Positions 57,438-64,000 of a stretch of DNA of 64,000 nucleotides are shown here, piece after piece. The stretch comes from Platycnemis pennipes (lineage: Eukaryota; Arthropoda; Insecta; Odonata; Platycnemididae), in the NCBI GenBank assembly GCA_933228895.1, contig OW121858.1, positions 35,487,859 to 35,551,858 of the forward strand, read 5' to 3'. Within the stretch, counting starts at the first letter, position 1; each line of letters opens with the position of its first letter. Made by a program: the position numbers and the translations under genes. The notes under the pieces are model-generated. The model saw nothing but the letters and a program-made list of their open reading frames with translations, was not told the DNA's origin and ran no database searches.

Positions 57438-58876
57438 CCCTGTTGGAAATTTTGCTACAAATTTCCCTGGAAAAGTGTAGGGATTGGCCTGAAAATTGAA
57501 CCCCATTTTCCCTAGAAAATATTTCTAGGGAAAATATTTCCCTAGGGATTAGGTACCGTGGTGAATTTTCCTTAGGCAATATTCCACTCAATTAACAATA
57601 GATCATTGATTATCCAAAAACATTAAACATTAAGTATAAATATAGAAAAGACTATAAAAATCAGTGGAAAAGAGGGCATATAACACAATGAATGATTGAA
57701 TATAACTCAAATTTACCAATCTTTATTCCGTTTTTAGCAGCATGTTTACATTTTTCATCAGCATACACGTTTGTACTTTTTGACTCATGCTGGATGAAAA
57801 ACTTCGGTTTGCAATCTCCTCTTTAATTCATTCATAAATGCACCTTAAAATATAAAGGAGATCAAGGATGAAGGTTACAAAGTTGAAGAAAAATTTTGAT
57901 CACAATATGGAATATGCATGAAATTCGTTTCTCGGAGATTAATGATATATGCACTTGATGCGAAATTTTCTCACCAATTTAAATATAAAATCCAAATTTT
58001 TCTACGCCCACCACAAAGATTATTTAATGAATTTCAAATGTTCCCGGAAATCGACGACAGTCTCGTGACTTAAAACGTCTTCTGACGTCACTGCACGGTA
58101 TAGGTTCCACATTGCTAAGGAGATAGACATTTATATTTAAAAGAAAACGAAGTGAATACATTGTTTTGAGGTTTTTAGCTGTTTCTCGAACGAAAAGATG
58201 ACCGAAAAAATACTCAAAAAAGCACCTTCTGACTATTTCCATTGGTTGACTCCCTTATGGCGGCGTTCTTCTTAAAATAAAAACCAGCGATCGCATATAC
58301 GTAGTAGAAATTCTTGGGCACTAAACAGGCATTATATAATTAATGGACGATTTGCTCGTTACCATCCATACTACGTAAATAAAAAATCGAAATACAATCG
58401 TTTATTGCATTAAAACAAATGAGATAAATACATACGTTATCGCCAAGTATTCATTTAACAACTTCCCTCCACGCATAGCAACAGGTAAACAACGCCCATA
58501 GTGACACCGTGCCGTGACGTCATGCAATGACGTCGTGTTTTAATAAGTTGCCGAAAAAGTACAATTTTGAAAGAGAAATATCTTTGTAACGCAAATTAAT
58601 TCTTCAACAAAATTTTCGCCTATCGTATTTCAGCTAATAAAATTCGCATTCAAAGAGTTATAAAAAATAGTGCATGTTCCCCATTACGCAATGCTGAACC
58701 CATACTTGCGAAAACACAGTCTCCGTTGCCATTTGAATTCAGTTAACCACAATGTGACAAACAAAGATGGGACGTTTTAAGGAACGAAATCGCCGATTTC
58801 AATGATTCACACAAAATTATGGAATACTCATGATTCTAAGAAATATCTTCAATTAACTTACCGAAAATGTTCCCCC
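57438..58876 (-). mobile_element. SUB-TIR copy 4, split by AT-TIR
   Basis: Starts CCCTGTTGGAAATTTTGC at the satellite edge, with the CCTAGAAAATATTTC words and then the internal part (TTTTTAGCAGCATGTTTACA, GCTGGATGAAAAAC). It is interrupted at 57909-58682 and continues to 58876 (TTACCGAAAATGTTCCC), where it is cut off by an NLR-C fragment. The far TIR is lost. Confidence 0.85.
57909..58682 (+). mobile_element. AT-TIR element inside SUB-TIR
   Basis: Begins GGAATATGCATGAAATTCG (two G lost from the terminus) and ends GTGCATGTTCCCC. AT on both sides (57907-57908, 58683-58684). Joined flanks give ATCACAATTACGCAATGC, the order found in intact SUB-TIR copies. Confidence 0.9.
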
Positions 58877-59225
58877 ATCATCATCATCATGGGTCAACAA
58901 TATCCTAGGATTGGTTTGACGCAGCTTTCCACTCGATTCTTCTATCGGCCAACCTCTTCATATTGACATTAACTCCTCTGTTTTACATCCTTTACGACCT
59001 GTTCCATGTATCTCATACGAGGCCTGCTTTTTCCAATCTTCCCGTTCACTTTTCCCTCTGAGACGATTGTCTTCATCAGGCTATCATGTCTTAAGATGCG
59101 ACCAAATAAGTTGTCCCGTCTTCTTTTTATAGTTTTCAGCAGACTTCTCTTCTCTCCCACCCTTCTTAGCACTTCTTCATTGGTCACTTGGTCGATCCAT
59201 TTTATCTTCATCATTTGCGCCTCTT
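58877..59225 (-). pseudogene. NLR-C (RTE-like) C-terminal fragment, minus
   Basis: Starts with the tail CATCATCATCATCATGG at the left and encodes on the minus strand MMKIKWIDQVTNEEVLRRV, GEKRSLLKTIKRRRDNLFG, RILRHDSLMKTIVSEGK, RPRMRYMEQVVKDVK. It matches 48005-48270. A frameshift lies near the C-terminus. 5'-truncated. Confidence 0.88.
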
Positions 59226-59234
59226 TAACGTGGA

Positions 59235-59592
59235 AACTAAGGAATTTCCTCTTTTTATCGAGCAAACATTTACATATTATCAAATAAACAAGTGTCGTAA
59301 GGCAATCACAATGCCAAATTCTGCTTAAAATTGGGCATCTTATATAAGTTTTTCGTCAAAACGACATTTCTCTTTACATTATATTAATCTGCAATTTTTT
59401 GTGCAAAGGCCATGCCCTGTCGTATAACCACGTAATATAAAAATGGCTGATTTTCAACGTCTTTTTTCTTCAAATATAAATGGTGGGAAAGATAGAAAGA
59501 TCTCATTATTTTATTGCCAATCGATAGAAGGGCCTAAATAAATTTTATATGTCCTGAAATTTTCACAGAAATGACATCTACTTCATAATTTG
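59235..59592 (+). mobile_element. TTAA-1 right half
   Basis: Matches TTAA-1 from TTTATCGAGCAAACATTTAC to TCATAATTTGGTTGAA (terminal GGTGGAGCC mutated). Squeezed between NLR-C and NLR-B fragments. Confidence 0.8.
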
Positions 59593-59612
59593 GTTGAAAC
59601 TTGTTAATTACG

Positions 59613-60198
59613 AAATCGGTCTAAATAACGAACTTGAACGTGTGCAGCGAAGATCGGCAAGATTCGTAAAGGGACGATACGATAATTATATTAGCGTAAC
59701 CAGTCTATTAAATGAATTGAAATGGGAATCATTGTCAGATCGCAGGTTGAAATTTAGACTTAATCTCTTAAACAAAATCAAAAAGGCAATATTTTCAGTG
59801 ATGATGTTAAAAATATTTTGCGAACCCCAACTTACTATGGTAGACTGGACCGTAATATCACCAAAAATTAGAGAAATTGATTTCCGAACTGACAGATTCA
59901 AAATGTCCTTTTTCCCTCGCACAATAAGAGATACGAATAACGGTAAATATGTCCTATCGGAGAGTAGCAATGAATAGCATTGGTAGCTGCATGTTGGTAT
60001 AAAGCTAACCCTACTAACAGAATGTTTTTGCATGTTTGCTTTGCAATTTCTATCTTTTTTAAATAGTGTAGTTCTGACTACTATATTAATACTATTCCTT
60101 TTTTATGCATGATATGTAGTGCATGTTTGGTGAGCAATCACCCCCTGCCACACACCCTTGTGGTGGCTTGCAGGGTATTATGTAGATGTAGATGTAGA
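59613..60198 (+). pseudogene. NLR-B non-LTR retrotransposon, best copy of its 3' part
   Basis: The open frame 59594-59977 includes NELERVQRRSARFVKGRYDN, SLLNELKWESLSDRRLKFRL and, near the end, DFRTDRFKMSFFPRTIRDTN. Between these a pair of compensating shifts makes the middle read IKKAIFSVMMLKIF, where the related copies encode DDVKNILRTPTYYGRLD. This shows the frame is not under selection. The UTR and terminal CCCCTGCCACACACCC plus GTAGATGTAGATGTAGATG follow. 5'-truncated. Confidence 0.85.
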
Positions 60199-60377
60199 TG
60201 AATTACACGGCCTTTGCAATATTCGGCCTGTTTTACAGAAAAGAACGTTTTTTATGGTGATAATCTTGGTTACATGTTATAATATGCGACAAATTCCTTT
60301 AATAATTTTTACATTCGTAGGATACACTTGAATTATTACCACTTCTGCTTTAACACATTTTGAAGATTTTATTTGAA

Positions 60378-61358
60378 GGAGGTTCCACCGTGACTCCGCT
60401 ATTCAAACTCTCATAAAAGAGCTATTTGTTATATGATGAATAAATTCCGATCCATAAAAACTCTACACGGAAATTAATCTATAGGGTGATAAGGCATGGT
60501 ACGCAATAATTGTTTGAGTATGATGCTATCATATAGCGCGTTGAAGTTGCATTTAATTGTGTACAAGCTCTTTTTTAACTCATTTTGACTTCGAAACATG
60601 GCTGACGTGTTGTTGCCACGTTTAATTTACAAAGTGAGGATACATGCTCAATGCCGCTAATACGTATTCTAAAATACGTTAAATAATTTTCTACTTAGTT
60701 TTAAACTATTCCCTTGCAAATACAACTCTTTGTTTTGAATTTTATTAATATTCGTGATTTTGAAAATTGTCTGGCTACAATAACGCTGCTACCATTTGGA
60801 AGCATTGGTATTAATTACACCATGTCAATAACCAACGAAATATTTAAATTACATAAAAAATATAAGAAGGAACTTGGTGTAAGGTATATTCCTAAAATAA
60901 GTGAGAAAATTTAATTTCGTAGGCACGTTCCGTCACAAGTAGATCCCGTTTGCAATGATAAAAACATACTGTGGCGCCTCTTTCACGTAGTAACTAAGGT
61001 TTTACAACTTTTTTTTTCAAGCAATCATTTGAATAATATCAATTAAACAAGTATGGTAAGGCGAACACTTTTTCACAATTATAAATTCTATATTAAATTG
61101 CGCATCTTATATTAGTTTTTCGTCAAAACGAGATTTCTATTTGTATAATTAATCTGCATATTTTTACTGGAACTGCTAATATGCCATGCGGTATAACGAC
61201 GCAATTTAAAATTCCTGATTTTCAATGTCTTTTTTCTTCAAATATGTGATGGAAAGGCCTCATTATTGTATTGCCAATCGATAGAAGGGCCAAAAAATGA
61301 TGTGTCCTGAGAGTTTCACTAAAAAATGACATTTTCTTCATAATTCGGTGGAGCCACC
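60378..61358 (+). mobile_element. TTAA-1 reference copy, full length (981 bp)
   Basis: Left end GGAGGTTCCACCG, right end complement of GGTGGCTCCACCG: TIR of 13 bp with two differences. TTAA follows at 61359-61362; the left flank reads TGAA. It is uninterrupted, so it gives the reference order for all other copies. The short frame 60714-60914 is not conserved in other copies. It is non-coding, probably moved by a TTAA-specific transposase elsewhere. Confidence 0.9.
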
Positions 61359-61571
61359 TTAAAAGTAATTGCCTTTGTTGCAGCTATCTAAGTGCCACAA
61401 CCAACGGAAAAGGGTGTTCGTAAGGGTTTTTAGAATATATATTAGGGATTTTTTGTTTTTGCAAACCTAGTTCACGCCTAAATGTGTTTAAATATGAACT
61501 TTTCCAGCGGATTGTACCGAAAGACATTTTAGAATCATAAATGAGTAAACAATTAATAGTTTTTTCTAAAC

Positions 61572-61866
61572 ACTGTAAAAAGTTGATCTGATTTTCAGTG
61601 CGATCTGAATTTAAGCGCTGTCTGGTTTAAGGCAGAAACACGGATGCAAGGTGCGGAAGAAGCAGGAACATGAATGTTTGGTACAGGAGCAGTTAAGCAG
61701 GGAGCAGAGGAAGCAGGATTCTGGATGGTCTGATTTTCAGTCGTTCACCTGCCTTATTTTTAGACAAGATATTACTGCTGAAATTCAACATACCCTGTCT
61801 TAAAATTGTTGCATCTGAAATTCAGATCGCTTTTGTACCTTAAAATCAGATCTACTTTTTACAGTG
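61572..61866. mobile_element. 295-bp MITE with CACTGTAAAAAGT ends
   Basis: The left end CACTGTAAAAAGTTGATCTG and the complement of the right end (CACTGTAAAAAGTAGATCTG) agree except one base, and GCGATCTGAATTT follows on both sides. Internal CATCTGAAATTCAGAT is palindromic. No clear target duplication. No gene. Confidence 0.8.
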
Positions 61867-63430
61867 AACGTAAGTGGACATTTGGACCGGAAGTGGACAT
61901 TTGTTACGTAGGAAGTAAAAAATTTGGACAAGGCACTTCTAAGACATTCGTTTACAATCTCTACTTTCCTTCGTCCGCTCAAAATATTAACCTCCGATAC
62001 CCTGACGATGCCCCAATCCTGGCGCAGTTGTGACCCTGGGGGAGTTTTCCCCCGTTTTCCAAAACCCCCAGGGGTTTAATCAACGATGACGCCCCTGCGA
62101 CCGCTTCCCCCATTCAAACTCATTCCGCCGTACCCCTATTATTTACTCCCCCGAACCCTAGGGTAAAAACGTCCCCCTAACGCGCCCCGGGCATTGAGGG
62201 TGGAAGAAATGGGGGGGGGGGGAATTTTTTCACTCAAATCCGCTCATCATCCGCTTAATGCGCTTCGACCCGACGCTGCCAACCGATCGGCGTGAGCGGA
62301 AAGCGCTGTTCGAAAGCGATCGAAGTTTAATCAACGCTTGGCTTGTCATGTTGACAAATTTGCATAACTTGGAGAAATGAATACCTCGCTAACGCGTTGA
62401 CTTTTTTGTGACAGAAAATATTAGATCCACATGAGCATATTTTTTTAAATTGTAGCAATTGAAAAGGAGTTGGAAATGTAGCTGATCTCGATTATCGCGT
62501 TCAAACGACCGATCGATATATCGAAAATATTTAAATCAAAAACGATCTTATGATGCATATAGTCCGCGCCAAAATCTTGTAGACTCGATTTTAAAACTAA
62601 ATAATTCCGAAATAGTTCATCGGATTTTCAAGTTATTTACATATTAATTTAGAAAATTTTGTTGCTGACTCATTACGTTGTTAGAATAATATTTAAAAAC
62701 AAATTTTGGACCTGTTTCTTACGTTAGAGTAAAAAAAGGGCCCATTTCTTTTTAGCGCTACGGCGCCATGCGTCACTTTCACGTCAAATAACTTCCAAGA
62801 TAATCGTTTTACTAACACAAATGTTTAACACAAGATAGATAGAACTTTTGTTATTACGTCTGCAAAGTTTCAATGTTGTAACTTTAGTACTTATTGGTAT
62901 GCGATTCCATTTATAACCGCACTTTTTCTCGGCAACTATGCATCATGGCGCCACGAGACTAAAACTGCCATCTTTCTCTTTGAATTTCCAGAGCAAATCA
63001 GATATTATCATTTAGCTGAAGTTAGCACCTTATTTTATATCGAATTTTATGTTTCCTAAAAAAACGCAACATCAGTTCAGTCATTCTCAGACCAATCGTA
63101 TGGTTAAGAAAACCCTGTGGAAACGATATAAATTAGAGCGATGCTCGGTGGATACAATATCACATCGATATTCGTCATCATCAGTAACGTAAATGCATCA
63201 TAAACAACGTAAATAGTGAATACAAAGCAACGGATCAATACTTAGTACCAGTTATCTAATTTCAGACTTGCATTTTGCCAATAAATACCTCCGATAAAGG
63301 GTTTAAATCATGGCAATGTTGCTACGATACATTCCTGTATCGATATAAAATGCGTCATGGCGAATGCGGTATTTATATAGAAATGGGTAGGAAAAGCTAT
63401 GACAGAAATATTTCAAGGTATTCCTCTTCT
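61867..63430. other. GC-rich block, then unique AT-rich sequence
   Basis: Positions 62020-62340 are GC-rich with GGGGGAGTTTTCCCCC, a G12 run (62211-62222) and CGATCGGCGTGAGCGG. The rest to 63430 shows no repeat or gene; frames are short. The 61806-62033 frame starts in the MITE and is not credible. Confidence 0.45.
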
Positions 63431-63720
63431 TTCAATGAATATCGTATTGATTAAAAGATTCTGGTAACCATGGAAAGGACAATGGCCAGATATCAGCAGG
63501 TCAACAATAAGGAGAAGAGTATAAGATATCGTTGTGCAGTAAGAGAGAAGGGGCCAATTAAACAACTTTAAACCAGGAAAACAGCAACTTGAAGATGTGA
63601 AAGAGTTCTGTTACCTGGGAAGCATGAGTAAACAAGGTGATGGACCAGAAGCAGGGAAAAAGTGGATCTTAATAGAGTAGCCCAGGCGAAGAGGTCATTG
63701 TTATGCCAAAAGAAAAACCT
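63431..63720 (+). pseudogene. NLR-C (RTE-like) fragment, decayed
   Basis: ATGGAAAGGACAATGGCC (63471) and GAAAGAGTTCTGTTACCTGG (63599) match 47620 and 47748 of the larger copy; reading pieces are MERTMARYQ and KEFCYLGS. Stops and indels interrupt. Confidence 0.7.
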
Positions 63721-64000
63721 TCTTATATCTATTATTATATAGAATTATATTAAGGAAACAATTCATTGAATCATGAAGAAGCAAGTATAAGGGAAGGAGT
63801 GATACAAGGTTTAGCACTGGGTCCATTAAATTTTTAAATTTAAATGTGGATACAGCCTACAGCTCTTATTATTATATGGAATTATATTAAGGAAACAATT
63901 CATTTAATCATGAAGAAGCAAGTATAAGGGAAGGAGAGATACAAGGTTTAGCACTGGGTCCATTAAATTTTAAAATGTAATTGTGGATACAGCCTACAGC
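63721..64000 (+). repeat. 137-bp tandem duplication at the window edge
   Basis: GAATTATATTAAGGAAACAA starts at 63742 and 63879 (137 bp apart); the units end with GTGGATACAGCCTACAGC. They contain TACAAGGTTTAGCACTGGGTCC. It may continue outside the window; two units are seen. Confidence 0.93.

Noticed and set aside
60714..60914. 66-residue frame in TTAA-1
   Set aside because: Not kept open in the other TTAA-1 copies; no domain.
1..64000. Complete host gene or retroviral/LTR element
   Set aside because: No gag, protease or integrase motif, no pair of LTRs with primer-binding site, and no multi-exon host gene could be supported by eye.

Overview
The window looks like eukaryotic, probably arthropod (insect-like), AT-rich intergenic DNA made almost entirely of transposable elements and satellites. 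The basis is the element mix: decayed non-LTR retrotransposons of an RTE-like type and of a second type ending in a GTAGATGTAGATG tail, a short Helitron of the kind common in insects, PIF/Harbinger-type elements, several families flanked by TTAA, and homogeneous tandem arrays. No intact host protein-coding gene, rRNA or convincing tRNA is visible. No bacterial operon, ribosome-binding-site logic or CRISPR array is present. The species cannot be named from this sequence.

Layout. 0-10 kb: the end of a TTAA element (TTAA-2), a Harbinger-type element carrying a Myb/SANT-like ORF (877-1834), non-LTR fragments, a GC-richer block (about 2.7-3.7 kb), a Harbinger-type element (HARB-1) split by a TA-flanked MITE (5373-6330), and a TIR element (9136-9917). 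11-15.2 kb: a three-level nest in which TTAA-3 (2655 bp) sits inside TTAA-2, which sits inside TTAA-1; each junction has TTAA on both sides. 16.4-18.2 kb: an 11-copy satellite of 166 bp. 19.9-30.4 kb: more TTAA-1 and TTAA-2 copies, non-LTR 3' ends, a Helitron (23721-24345) and the first SUB-TIR element (28043-29302), which has a possible two-exon ORF. 30.6-35.1 kb: hairpins, a MITE with a triplicated end, and a non-LTR element broken by three insertions. 35.3-38.9 kb: TTAA-1 split by HARB-1 (TTA duplication), then SUB-TIR on the minus strand. 40.3-42.6 kb: a GC-rich block and a 304/316-bp tandem array. 42.9-50 kb: AT-TIR, SUB-TIR and RTE-like fragments, and an 849-bp GC-rich foldback element. 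51.8-57.4 kb: a complex satellite of 133-bp units that becomes a 266-bp dimer at its right end. 57.4-61.4 kb: SUB-TIR split by AT-TIR, non-LTR fragments and a full-length TTAA-1. 61.4-64 kb: a small MITE, a GC-rich block, mostly unique sequence and a 137-bp duplication.

The family names TTAA-1/2/3, AT-TIR, SUB-TIR, HARB-1/2 and NLR-A/B/C/D are labels made for this window, not database names. Nested insertions allow pre-insertion sites to be read by eye, so target-site duplications are the best-supported statements here. Apart from retrotransposon remnants, a Myb/SANT-like domain and the possible spliced mini-ORF, most open frames look like chance or repeat-derived.
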